From: an uncultured Lachnospiraceae bacterium
Lineage (GTDB): Bacteria > Bacillota > Clostridia > Lachnospirales > Lachnospiraceae
Reading direction: 5' to 3'
Length of the DNA stretch: 64,000 nucleotides
Assembly: GCA_934293575.1 (NCBI GenBank)
Contig: CAKQYU010000011.1
Location: forward strand, 25,597-89,596
Shown here: positions 54,261 to 63,393 of the stretch, in pieces
Layout: each line of letters starts with the position of its first letter
How positions within the stretch are numbered: the stretch's first letter is position 1
Notes under the pieces: model-generated
Told to the model about the DNA's origin: nothing
Databases searched by the model: none
Seen by the model: the letters and a program-made list of their open reading frames with translations, nothing else
Translations under genes and position numbers: made by a program

Positions 54261-55838
54261 ATGAAAAAAGACAGAAAAGGTTATATTGTTTATTTTTTAT
54301 ATATTATTTTAATACTTTTTAATATGATAGAACAACTTCGAAATCATTGGTCATATCATCTTACTAATATGCAGCTAGCTTTTGGAATTGGTGCAATTAT
54401 TGTTTACTGTATTTTATCAATCGTTGTTGGAATCATTGTCTTTAGAAGAAACGAATATATAGGAAATGGGTTCTTAGCATCTATGAAAATCGGATTTTTG
54501 CATCCGATTGCTTATCTGTTGGGTGATGGAAGAAAAGTAAATAAGGGAAAGATATGGAGTACAAAACAGAGAACGGATTTTTACAATATCCTGTTTGCAG
54601 TTTGTTTCTTTTATACTGCTTTTTGTATATATGATAATACCATTTATTGGCCGTTTCTTTTATGTTTGCTTCCCATGATTATACTTTGGATTAGCAATGT
54701 AGTTTATTCCAAAAAGCAATGTCGTAAGTTTTTGTTTCACATGTTTTATGATGAAATGAATATTGATGGATATGAAAGTTATTTGGATAATGAAATGTTA
54801 TATCCGGATAAGAAGGATAAGGAAAATGGGGCATGGGTAATATTAAATAAAATACTTATTTTGCTGCTAAGGGGAGAAGTCGCAGAAGCCCAAAATATGT
54901 ATACGGCAGTTTCACAGGAATTATCAGATGAGGATATGAAACATTTTTCGGAATACTATCTGGTACAGATTATTTTTGAGGAAAATACGATAGAGGAGAA
55001 TGAACTGGAAATATTAATCAAATCATATGGTTCTTGTAAAAATGCAGTGGTATCAGAGAACTTTTTAAGGTGTATTGCCGGAATAAAGGAACAGAATCAA
55101 GAGATAGTAAAACAATATACAAAAGGTCTTGAGACATCCGCATATCCTCTTGTAAATAATGTTATAGAAGAAGTGATAAAACCATATGGAGAAGGACTTG
55201 GATTCATAAGTAAATGGAAACGTAAAACGGAAAACAATAATAATCTGCTAAAAGATAATGTGACACAGTCGAAAAAGAATGGGATGATTTCATTTTTGAA
55301 AGCTGTATTTTTGTCCGTTCTTATTGCTATATTAATCTTCCTTGTATTTGTATTGCCGCGGATGGATGAATATTCAATATTTCTTCAACAACAGCAGTCT
55401 CCAGATTGGTCTTGGATTTCCGGTGAAAGTGGATATGTAGCCTTGCCATGTGCAGTTGAAACAATACAGGAGAATGTGTTTTTAGACGAGAAGGTATTAA
55501 ACAAAGACAATAATCTTTATCAAATAAATTATAAATGGGGAAATGTACAGTATCACATAAATGAAAAAAATCAATTTGAATACATAGATTATGTGGAATT
55601 TAAACGGGAAAAAACGGAACAGAAAGTGGAAGATTTTCAATTTGGAAATGGAATACAATTAGGTGATTTAAAGGAGGAGATTATAGAAAAAACTGAAAAA
55701 GATAATTTGGAATATGAGGAAGATGAAAATTCAAACGGATGGGTATTGCAATACGGTAGAGGAGAATACCGGATGAGCCTGCGAGGCAATGAATATGGTT
55801 TAAATGAAGTGAAAATTTCTTATCAGGAGGATAAGTGA
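54261..55838 (+). CDS. Second large membrane protein of the Rhs module, related in layout
   Basis: A 525-residue protein: four hydrophobic helices in the first 170 residues, a helical domain, then a helix near 354-374 (AVFLSVLIAILIFLVFVLPR) and an outer-face domain ending KISYQEDK. Layout and end resemble the preceding gene. GGAGGGG precedes ATG 54261; the TTG frame upstream is less likely. The last codons contain CAGGAGG, the ribosome site of the next gene. Role unknown; possibly a partner or a second immunity protein. Confidence 0.55.
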   Translation: MKKDRKGYIVYFLYIILILFNMIEQLRNHWSYHLTNMQLAFGIGAIIVYCILSIVVGIIVFRRNEYIGNGFLASMKIGFLHPIAYLLGDGRKVNKGKIWSTKQRTDFYNILFAVCFFYTAFCIYDNTIYWPFLLCLLPMIILWISNVVYSKKQCRKFLFHMFYDEMNIDGYESYLDNEMLYPDKKDKENGAWVILNKILILLLRGEVAEAQNMYTAVSQELSDEDMKHFSEYYLVQIIFEENTIEENELEILIKSYGSCKNAVVSENFLRCIAGIKEQNQEIVKQYTKGLETSAYPLVNNVIEEVIKPYGEGLGFISKWKRKTENNNNLLKDNVTQSKKNGMISFLKAVFLSVLIAILIFLVFVLPRMDEYSIFLQQQQSPDWSWISGESGYVALPCAVETIQENVFLDEKVLNKDNNLYQINYKWGNVQYHINEKNQFEYIDYVEFKREKTEQKVEDFQFGNGIQLGDLKEEIIEKTEKDNLEYEEDENSNGWVLQYGRGEYRMSLRGNEYGLNEVKISYQEDK

Positions 55839-57709
55839 TGAAAAAGATAATAATTATAAAAAATAAGTTAGATTCTAATAAAAGTGAGCATAATAAAGAA
55901 ATTGAAAAGTATGCACATGAAAGTTTTTGTAACGGAGAGGAACGTACTTATCATGCAGGTGCTAATGATAGTAAAAGCTTGAGTACATTATATGAGGAAG
56001 AAATGTTTATTATGTTGATTTCTTATCATGAACAAGGTCATCATGGAGGTGATTCACCGGATGATTGTCAAATTGATAGAATATATATTGGGGAGGCAAT
56101 TATTAAGAAACAAATTTCCAATATGGAAAAAGTTGATATTGTATATGAAATGAAAAGGTGTATAAAAAAAGCTCCAATGATTATAAATATATTGGATGAT
56201 TTAGAATTGGAATTAGATAGTGATTATTCTAAAAAAAGTTATGTTTTAATAAATGAGTCAGAGATGCTTAGTAAGTTAATAGCAGAACTTTTATTAAATA
56301 CTGTGAATGGATCGATAAGAAAAAATTATACAGATTTAGAGTCTAATTATGAAATGCATAAATATGCACAGCATAATAATCAGTGTATACGTTTATATGG
56401 TTTTTTAGCAGAACAAGAATACCGAAATGAATTTCAAAGGGATAGGGAGAGAATTGTTAATAGTAAAGCTTTTCGACGTTTGGTTGATAAAGCTCAGATT
56501 TTTAGCGCAGAAAAGGGCGATCATTATAGAACAAGAATGACACATACGCTTGAGGTTAATCAAATTTCAAAGGCAATTGCATTTGCTTTGGGATTAAATT
56601 TAGATTTAACTGAGGCAATTGCTCTGGGGCATGATATTGGTCATACACCATTTGGACATCAAGGAGAAAGAACTTTATATAATATTTTATCAGAGGAAGC
56701 CAGAGACATTTGTAAAATTGATGAAAAAATATTTACCCCGACACTATTAGGTGGATTTAAGCATAATTATCAGAGTGTCCGGGTGTTATCTTTTATTGAA
56801 GAAAAGTATTGTGAGCATCCGGGACTAGATATTAGTGTACAGACATTAGAGGGAATACTAAAACATACAGGATTAAAACATGCAGAAATAAATGAATTTA
56901 TAGATGAATCGTTAATTGAATATTTGCATTTAGAGTTAGAGGAAGATGGACAGCCTGTATCTAGTACTTTGGAAGGACAGGTTGTAGCAATTGCTGATGA
57001 GATTGCTCAGAGAGGACATGATATTGATGATGCCATTTCATCAAGATTGATTACGGTAGATGAATTAATTGAATTGCTGGGGTCTGAAAAATTTTCTAAT
57101 ATAAGGAAGTTGATTGAGAAAGAACGTTCTCGAATTAATGAATACAATAGATTGGTGGTAGATGAAGGTGAATTACTTGCAGCAAGAATCATTTCAGTTA
57201 TTGTAGGTTATTTTATTAACGATGTAATTCAGTACTCAAGAACACAAATAGCTGCATATAATAGACAGACAGAATATATTGATCGTTGTTTGATTAATTT
57301 GTCACCTAATGAAGGTGTACTTGCATGTGATTTATTGAAAAAGGTTGTGAATAAACGTGTTATAGCTAATTCAGAGGTTTCTTTATTTGATTATAATGGA
57401 AGTACAATTGTAAAAGATTTATTTTGCAGCTATTACAATAATCCGAGATTATTACATAAAGGGACGTTGCGAAAAATATACATTGATCAGTTGAAATGTG
57501 ATAATCCGGAAGTTGCAGGAAATGCAATTGATTGGGCAAATGGGAATATAAGTGTTGTTACACAGGAAATTAATAAAATTCATGAGTTGAGTGAAAACAT
57601 AGATAGTGAATATTTTATTAAAAAGAAAATATTAATTCGAAATATTGTTGACTATATATCAGGAATGACAGACAGCTATGCTTGTCACGAGTATGAAAGA
57701 TTAAAATAA
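55838..57709 (+). CDS. dGTPase-like HD phosphohydrolase with unknown N-terminal domain
   Basis: A 623-residue protein. The C-terminal 430 residues are a Dgt-type dNTP triphosphohydrolase: EFQRDRERIVNSKAFRRLVD, then His236 (THTLEV), His265-Asp266 (LGHDIGHTPFGHQGE) and Asp387 (AIADEIAQRGHDIDD), the four metal ligands. Dgt enzymes cut dNTPs to nucleosides and triphosphate, and some act in phage defence. The first 190 residues are unlike Dgt and unrecognised. The gene overlaps the stop of the previous gene, uses a ribosome site in its last codons, and ends 18 bases before essC, so it is embedded in the T7SS operon. Confidence 0.82.
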   Translation: MKKIIIIKNKLDSNKSEHNKEIEKYAHESFCNGEERTYHAGANDSKSLSTLYEEEMFIMLISYHEQGHHGGDSPDDCQIDRIYIGEAIIKKQISNMEKVDIVYEMKRCIKKAPMIINILDDLELELDSDYSKKSYVLINESEMLSKLIAELLLNTVNGSIRKNYTDLESNYEMHKYAQHNNQCIRLYGFLAEQEYRNEFQRDRERIVNSKAFRRLVDKAQIFSAEKGDHYRTRMTHTLEVNQISKAIAFALGLNLDLTEAIALGHDIGHTPFGHQGERTLYNILSEEARDICKIDEKIFTPTLLGGFKHNYQSVRVLSFIEEKYCEHPGLDISVQTLEGILKHTGLKHAEINEFIDESLIEYLHLELEEDGQPVSSTLEGQVVAIADEIAQRGHDIDDAISSRLITVDELIELLGSEKFSNIRKLIEKERSRINEYNRLVVDEGELLAARIISVIVGYFINDVIQYSRTQIAAYNRQTEYIDRCLINLSPNEGVLACDLLKKVVNKRVIANSEVSLFDYNGSTIVKDLFCSYYNNPRLLHKGTLRKIYIDQLKCDNPEVAGNAIDWANGNISVVTQEINKIHELSENIDSEYFIKKKILIRNIVDYISGMTDSYACHEYERLK

Positions 57710-57727
57710 CTATTAAGGGGAAAAACC

Positions 57728-60700
57728 ATGGATTATATTTTAACAAAAGAGGAAATGGGGTATTTCGAATATCCGATTGCTGAAAAATGTATGATAAAAA
57801 ATACGTTATATGAACGAAAAAATAAAAAAATTTATAGGGAAAATGAAGTGATACCATCCTATGAATGGATGGATGGAGAAAAACAGTCAATTCTTTATTT
57901 GCCGGATGAAGGAATCACTTTTGAAAGAGGAGAGAGTTTGTTTATAGGACAGATACAATCTGATATACAAATAGAAGATTGTATAGCTAAAATATATATT
58001 CATGGATTAAATTTATCAGTTTCATCAGCTGATAAAATGGCATTGTATCTCAACCAACAAAGAATTTCCAACGGTGATTATGAAATGCAGAATGGTTCGG
58101 TTTTACTGATTGGTTCTGTTAAGCTTCAGATATGGAAAGATGTAGTGGGAATATGGGGAAAACACTATGAAACCGAATTATTACAGATAAAGTCAGAAAG
58201 TCAGCGATTACCGGAACATTTTCCACTTTATAAACGTTCGCCAAGATTAATAAAAAGAATTGAAGAAAAAACCATAAAAATAGATGTTGATACAACGGAC
58301 AAGCAAGGAGGTAAAAAGAATTTATTACAGACGATTCTTCCACCCATTGCAATGGTCTTAGTTACAGTAGTTGTCAGTCTGGTGTTAAAAAGAGGAGCTT
58401 TTGTTTTAATGTCAGTAGCAGCTACCGGAATGAGTACAATCTTTTCAGTTGTAAAATTTTTACAGGATAAAAAAGAAGACAAGCTGGACGCACAAAAGAA
58501 AAAAGAAGTATATGATCGGTATCTGTTAGATAAACAAAAAGAGATTTATAAGCAGTGGAAAGCGGAACAGGATACGTATGCATATAATTATCCATCCATT
58601 CAAACGATAGAGCAGATGGTATTAAATTATAGTAGCCGTATTTATGAACGAAGTAATATGGATGCAGATTTTCTGACGTTATCCATCGGACATTATATTG
58701 ACACACCAACATTTAAAATTGAAGATAAAACAAATGAATTATCCCTACATGAGAATACATATGCACAAATGGTAAAGGATATAAAGGCACAGTTTGGGAA
58801 AATTGATATTCCTCAAATAATTGATTTAAAAAATGCAAATTTTGGTATTGTTGGAGAAAAAAGTATGATTCATGAACAAATGAAATTATATTTTAGTCAA
58901 CTTTCCGTTATGCAAAGTTATCATGATGTACAATTTGTGGTTTTATTTAATGAGGCAGATCAGGAAGAATTCCAGTGGTTAAAATGGTTACCACATAGTA
59001 GGCTGCAGGGTTTGAATGTGTTTGGTCTTATGGATTCTGAGAAGATAAGGGATCAGGTATTAGGTAGTGTACAGCAGATTATAAAAGAAAGAAAGCAACG
59101 TCTTGAAGAGGAGAAAAAGTCATCAAGATTTACACCGCATTATGTTTTCTGGATTGATGAACCTAAATTAATTATGGATCATTCCATTATGGAGTATCTG
59201 AATGGAGATTTGTGGGAAGATTTAGGATTTTCAATAATTTATACCAGTCATTTGCGTGCAAACCTTCCGGAAAATATAGGAACGGTTTTGTTATTAGAGA
59301 ATTCAGAGGAAGGAACCTTGCTGTTGAACGAGAAAGAATTATGTGATAGAAGGTTGCGGTTATATCACACAGATGGTGTGGACTTTGATACCATGGCAAG
59401 AAACCTTGGTGTTTTGGAACATGTACAGGGAGTTGCAAGTCATATACCGGAGCAGGTTAGTTTCTTTCAGATGTATGGGATTCAGAAACCGGAGGAACTT
59501 AATGTGGAATCCAGATGGGTTGCAAATAATTCTTCAAAAACATTAGCAGTTCCTTTGGGAGCAAGAGCAGAAGGAGATTATCTGGAGTTAAACCTACATG
59601 AGAAGGCTCATGGACCGCATGGTCTGGTAGCCGGAACAACCGGTTCCGGTAAGTCTGAAATAGTACAAAGTTATATATTGTCACTGGCAGTCAATTTTCA
59701 TCCGCACGAAGTAGGATTTTTACTGATTGATTATAAAGGTGGTGGAATGGCAAATCTTTTTCGGAAATTGCCGCATTTATTGGGAACCATTACCAATTTA
59801 GATGGTAGTGAGAGTATGCGTGCATTGGCATCCATTCAGGCAGAATTAAAACGAAGAGAGGCTGTTTTTGGACAATATGGAGTAAATCATATTAATGGAT
59901 ATACGGATTTGGTAAAACAGGGTGTTGCAAAGGAACCAATACCACATTTGTTTATTATAAGTGATGAATTTGCAGAATTAAAAAAGGAACAACCGGAATT
60001 TATGAAGGAACTGGTATCGACTGCGAGAGTAGGTCGAAGTCTTGGAGTACATTTAATTCTTGCGACACAAAAACCGACCGGTATTGTTGATGATCAGATA
60101 TGGTCAAACAGTAAATTTAAGTTATGTCTGAAAGTTCAGAACGAAGCTGACAGTAAGGAAGTATTGCATACACCGGATGCTGCAAATATCACACAGGCTG
60201 GACGGGCATATTTACAGGTAGGGAATAATGAAATTTATGAACTATTCCAGTCCGCATGGTCAGGAGCATTGTATATAGAAGAATCGGAAAAAGAAGTAAC
60301 GCAGGATAACAGAATTTATCTGGTAAATGCATTGGGACAGGGAGAGTTAATTAATAAGGATTTGAGAGGCTCTTTACAGGAACAGAAGTCAACGAAAACA
60401 CAATTGGATGCGGTTGTAGAGTATATTGCAAATGTTTATGAAAGAATGGAGTGTCGGGATGTAGCTCGTCCGTGGTTACCGTCTCTGTCAGATTGTATTG
60501 TAAACCCTAATATGAATATTCGGACAAAGGATAAACTGGATTTAAGTATTGATATCGGAATGTGTGATATTCCGGAACAACAGCTACAAACGCAATATTG
60601 TATTGATTTACAAAGACAGGGAAATGTTTTGTATATTGCATCAAGCGGATATGGTAAGACAATGTTTTTAACGAATGTAATATTGAATCTTGCGGTTAAA

Positions 60701-62047
60701 AATTCTGTTTCTAATTTACATTTTTATGTTTTAGATTTTGGAAATAATGCATTGATTTCCTTAAGCAGGCTTCCGCATATGGCGGCGTATATCATGTTAG
60801 ATGATGAAGAAAAATTTGCAAAATTCCAGACATTAATGGTGGCAGAAATTAAAGACAGAAAAAAGAAAATGGCAGATGCAATGGCACAGAATTTTTATGT
60901 GTATAATGAGACCGCAAAACATCCGTTGCAGGCAATTGTAATATGTATTGATAATTATGATGCCATTAAAGAAATGGGTTATGAAATGGAGCAGTATTTC
61001 ACAAAACTGACCAGAGAAGGCAGCAGTATAGGAATCTATGTGGTCGTTACAGCAAGTCAGATGAATGCAGTGCGTATGGCAACTATGAATAATTTTAAAA
61101 ATAAGATTGCTGGATTTAATTATGATGAAAGTGAAATAAAAAGCTTAGTTGGAAGGGGCGAGTATTCCTTAGCAGATATCAGAGGGCGCGCAATGGTAAA
61201 AATGGGAGAACAAGTAAGTGTATTGCAGCTATATGCACCGATTTCTTTTGAAAATGAAGTGGATTATGGCAATCGCCTTCTGGAATTTGTGAAAGAAATA
61301 AAAGAGGTATTGCCGGAGGAGGAAGCACCTCATATTCCAATCTTACCGGAGGAATTGAGCGAACAGCAATTTTTAACTTATCCATCGGAACCAAATGTTA
61401 TCGGATTGGGATTGACAAAAACAGAAGTATTAAGTGTTGGTATGAGGAAACAAAATAGTCCATTCCTGGTTTTGGGAGATAATGGAAGTGGAAAGACCAA
61501 TGTTTTGAAACTGATTTTAAATCAGATTATTGGAAATGGGGACATTTATCTTGTGGATTCAAGAAGCCGCAAATTAAATACTTATCAGAAAGATACAAAT
61601 TATATTGTAAATTTAGATCAACTGGAAGATTTTGCAAATGATTTACAAAATGAAGTGCGGATGAGGGAACGACAACTGGATGTCTCTGCACAGGATGGTA
61701 AATCTTATGAAGAAATCATGGAACAGTTTGCACCATTTTATGTTGTTATTGATGATATTGATGATTTTTGTGAATTGGCAGGTTCAGATTTAAGTATAAT
61801 TGCAACCCGTATCAAGAAATCTGTTAATTATGGTATTACATATATTGTTACTGCAAATGTTAATAAATTTAAAGGACAGGATGAATTTACCAAGTTGTTA
61901 AAGGGTGTTAGTAATGGAATTTTATTAAGCCCACAGGGATATTTGACTATATTCCCTGTAAAGGCAATGGCTTCTATTCAAAAACCAGATGCCTGTCTGA
62001 TGTTAGATGGTAAGGGGGTAGATATCAGAGTACCGAGAGTGGAGTAG
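57728..62047 (+). CDS. essC: EssC/YukB-like T7SS motor ATPase
   Basis: A 1439-residue protein of the FtsK/SpoIIIE group that drives type VIIb export. The N-terminal 190 residues are FHA-like. Helices lie at about 202-238. Three ATPase domains follow. The first has Walker A GTTGSGKSEI (about residue 636) with IISDEFAEL as Walker B. The second has ASSGYGKTMF (about 971) with VICIDNYDAI. The third has GDNGSGKTNV (about 1250) with VVIDDIDDF. All three P-loops look intact. It is separated from the other core genes by the two effector modules. Confidence 0.95.
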   Translation: MDYILTKEEMGYFEYPIAEKCMIKNTLYERKNKKIYRENEVIPSYEWMDGEKQSILYLPDEGITFERGESLFIGQIQSDIQIEDCIAKIYIHGLNLSVSSADKMALYLNQQRISNGDYEMQNGSVLLIGSVKLQIWKDVVGIWGKHYETELLQIKSESQRLPEHFPLYKRSPRLIKRIEEKTIKIDVDTTDKQGGKKNLLQTILPPIAMVLVTVVVSLVLKRGAFVLMSVAATGMSTIFSVVKFLQDKKEDKLDAQKKKEVYDRYLLDKQKEIYKQWKAEQDTYAYNYPSIQTIEQMVLNYSSRIYERSNMDADFLTLSIGHYIDTPTFKIEDKTNELSLHENTYAQMVKDIKAQFGKIDIPQIIDLKNANFGIVGEKSMIHEQMKLYFSQLSVMQSYHDVQFVVLFNEADQEEFQWLKWLPHSRLQGLNVFGLMDSEKIRDQVLGSVQQIIKERKQRLEEEKKSSRFTPHYVFWIDEPKLIMDHSIMEYLNGDLWEDLGFSIIYTSHLRANLPENIGTVLLLENSEEGTLLLNEKELCDRRLRLYHTDGVDFDTMARNLGVLEHVQGVASHIPEQVSFFQMYGIQKPEELNVESRWVANNSSKTLAVPLGARAEGDYLELNLHEKAHGPHGLVAGTTGSGKSEIVQSYILSLAVNFHPHEVGFLLIDYKGGGMANLFRKLPHLLGTITNLDGSESMRALASIQAELKRREAVFGQYGVNHINGYTDLVKQGVAKEPIPHLFIISDEFAELKKEQPEFMKELVSTARVGRSLGVHLILATQKPTGIVDDQIWSNSKFKLCLKVQNEADSKEVLHTPDAANITQAGRAYLQVGNNEIYELFQSAWSGALYIEESEKEVTQDNRIYLVNALGQGELINKDLRGSLQEQKSTKTQLDAVVEYIANVYERMECRDVARPWLPSLSDCIVNPNMNIRTKDKLDLSIDIGMCDIPEQQLQTQYCIDLQRQGNVLYIASSGYGKTMFLTNVILNLAVKNSVSNLHFYVLDFGNNALISLSRLPHMAAYIMLDDEEKFAKFQTLMVAEIKDRKKKMADAMAQNFYVYNETAKHPLQAIVICIDNYDAIKEMGYEMEQYFTKLTREGSSIGIYVVVTASQMNAVRMATMNNFKNKIAGFNYDESEIKSLVGRGEYSLADIRGRAMVKMGEQVSVLQLYAPISFENEVDYGNRLLEFVKEIKEVLPEEEAPHIPILPEELSEQQFLTYPSEPNVIGLGLTKTEVLSVGMRKQNSPFLVLGDNGSGKTNVLKLILNQIIGNGDIYLVDSRSRKLNTYQKDTNYIVNLDQLEDFANDLQNEVRMRERQLDVSAQDGKSYEEIMEQFAPFYVVIDDIDDFCELAGSDLSIIATRIKKSVNYGITYIVTANVNKFKGQDEFTKLLKGVSNGILLSPQGYLTIFPVKAMASIQKPDACLMLDGKGVDIRVPRVE

Positions 62048-62052
62048 TGCCG

Positions 62053-62497
62053 GTGAAGAAACAAAATATTTTGAAGATAGTATTATTTATTCTATTTGTC
62101 ATATTAATAATTGGGTTTGTGATGGTTTATAAAAACAAGTCAGTATCTAATATTGAAAAGCAAATCTGTTAATTTACTAGTTATGTGGATATATGGAGTG
62201 ACAGGAAAGGATAAAGAGGAAAAAATATTATATGAAATAAATTCCTCTGGTGTGACTTTTCAAAATCGAGGATTGATTCATGGTATGTATGAATATTCTT
62301 TGACAATAAGTAACAAAGAAATAAATGTTGCTCCTAAAATCCACGTATTTAAAACAAATTGGTGGGAAATATGCAATATTAAAATAAATATAAATGTATA
62401 TGAGGAAAACGAAATATGGAATGTGGATGTTTCTGTTGATACAGAAAACCGATACTATCAGGAAGCGTTTTATGATATAGAAAAATATTATCACTAA
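62053..62497 (+). pseudogene. Probable frameshifted small membrane-anchored gene
   Basis: A frame starting at GTG 62053 encodes a 39-residue peptide with one strong helix (ILKIVLFILFVILIIGFVMVY) and stops at 62172. A second frame, open until 62497, reads about 105 residues from KSKSVNLLVMWIYGV to EAFYDIEKYYH, with strands like a small extracytoplasmic domain. A one-base shift near 62155 would join them into one anchored protein. Alternatively they are two tiny genes. No family recognised. Confidence 0.4.
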
Positions 62498-62579
62498 CTA
62501 TAAATGATGGGATATTCTTCAAAAATCTGATATATAGTTTTATGATATAGAAAAATTTTATCATTAACTATAAATGACT
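62467..62579 (+). repeat. Duplicated 3' gene end, 42 bp repeated at 71-bp offset
   Basis: GTTTTATGATATAGAAAAAT and the following 22 bases at 62467-62508 recur at 62538-62579 with about five differences. Each copy codes for YDIEK(Y/F)YH and a stop. The second is therefore the leftover 3' end of a second, otherwise lost copy of the same gene. Confidence 0.85.
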
Positions 62580-62598
62580 TGAATGGATGGAGAACTTT

Positions 62599-63170
62599 AT
62601 GATTAAGAAACGTATATTGACATTAATTTTATTATTTTTTGGAGGCTGTCTTTTTGTTACCGTATATCTTCAGCTGAATTTAACCGACAGCCCATATAAA
62701 GTTGGGAATAATACAATTGAGGTCGAAACGGATTTGACAGACCAATCATATGAAAAAATATATGACACTGTGGAAATGGATTTAGACAAATTAAATAGTT
62801 CAAATACACAGCAAGCACTCCGTTCATTTGACTACCGGACAGAAACGGTAGAAGCAGTTAGAATGGTAACGGACTACCCGGAAAAAATACCGAAAGAACT
62901 GTCGGATTTATTTCTTAATCATACCGAAAGTTTGACTGGCAGCAATTTTGTATTTCGCCAAATATACAGGATGTACATTTATCAGAGCAATTTTTAAAAA
63001 TTATACAGACGGCGGGATATTCCATACAGGAAATCAACAATTTTACCTCAATAGATATGGATGCGGATGGTGAAAATGAAGTTGTTGTTTTGGCAAAGCA
63101 GGATGAAACTTCCGGTTTGGCATTATATGTAGTTAAAGATTTTGTCAAAGCTATGCTAAGGTTTTGTTGA
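62599..63170 (+). pseudogene. Frameshifted gene for a membrane-anchored extracytoplasmic protein
   Basis: The frame begins at ATG 62599 (GGATGGAG upstream) with a hydrophobic helix (LTLILLFFGGCLFVTVYLQ). It continues about 130 residues to a stop at 62997. The adjacent frame reads on from SPNIQDVHLSEQFLKII through INNFTSIDMDADGENEVVVL to a stop at 63170. Joining them needs only one extra T in the T-run at 62952-62955. So a one-base deletion has broken the gene. The end also looks cut short. Family not recognised. Confidence 0.6.
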
Positions 63171-63198
63171 TAGTCTGCTACAGATTTTATTGAAATTT

Positions 63199-63308
63199 TG
63201 TCAGATGTTTATGAAAGAAATGTCAGATGTTTATGAAAGAAATGTCAGATGTTTATGAAAGAAATGTCAGATATTTATGAAAGATATGTCAGAAATTTAT
63301 GGAATATT
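63199..63308 (+). repeat. 22-bp tandem repeat, five units
   Basis: The unit TGTCAGATGTTTATGAAAGAAA occurs three times exactly, followed by two decayed copies (63265-63286 and 63287-63308). A sixth TGTCA follows. The unit length is not a multiple of three and there are no unique spacers, so it is neither coding nor CRISPR. The rest of 63171-63393 shows no gene. Confidence 0.92.
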
Positions 63309-63393
63309 TGTCATCGTTTTGTCACGAAAGTTCTAGAATATTTCATTGGGGTTTAATTGTATTTTATCAGGAGTTTTGCTACACTTAGCTTAG

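Noticed and set aside
55838..57709. dGTPase as the immunity protein of the Rhs toxin
   Set aside because: It has an intact metal site and no membrane or tip-like features; proximity alone does not support antidote function.
63199..63308. Tandem repeat as a small CRISPR array
   Set aside because: The 22-base units are directly adjacent with no spacers, and no cas gene is in the window.
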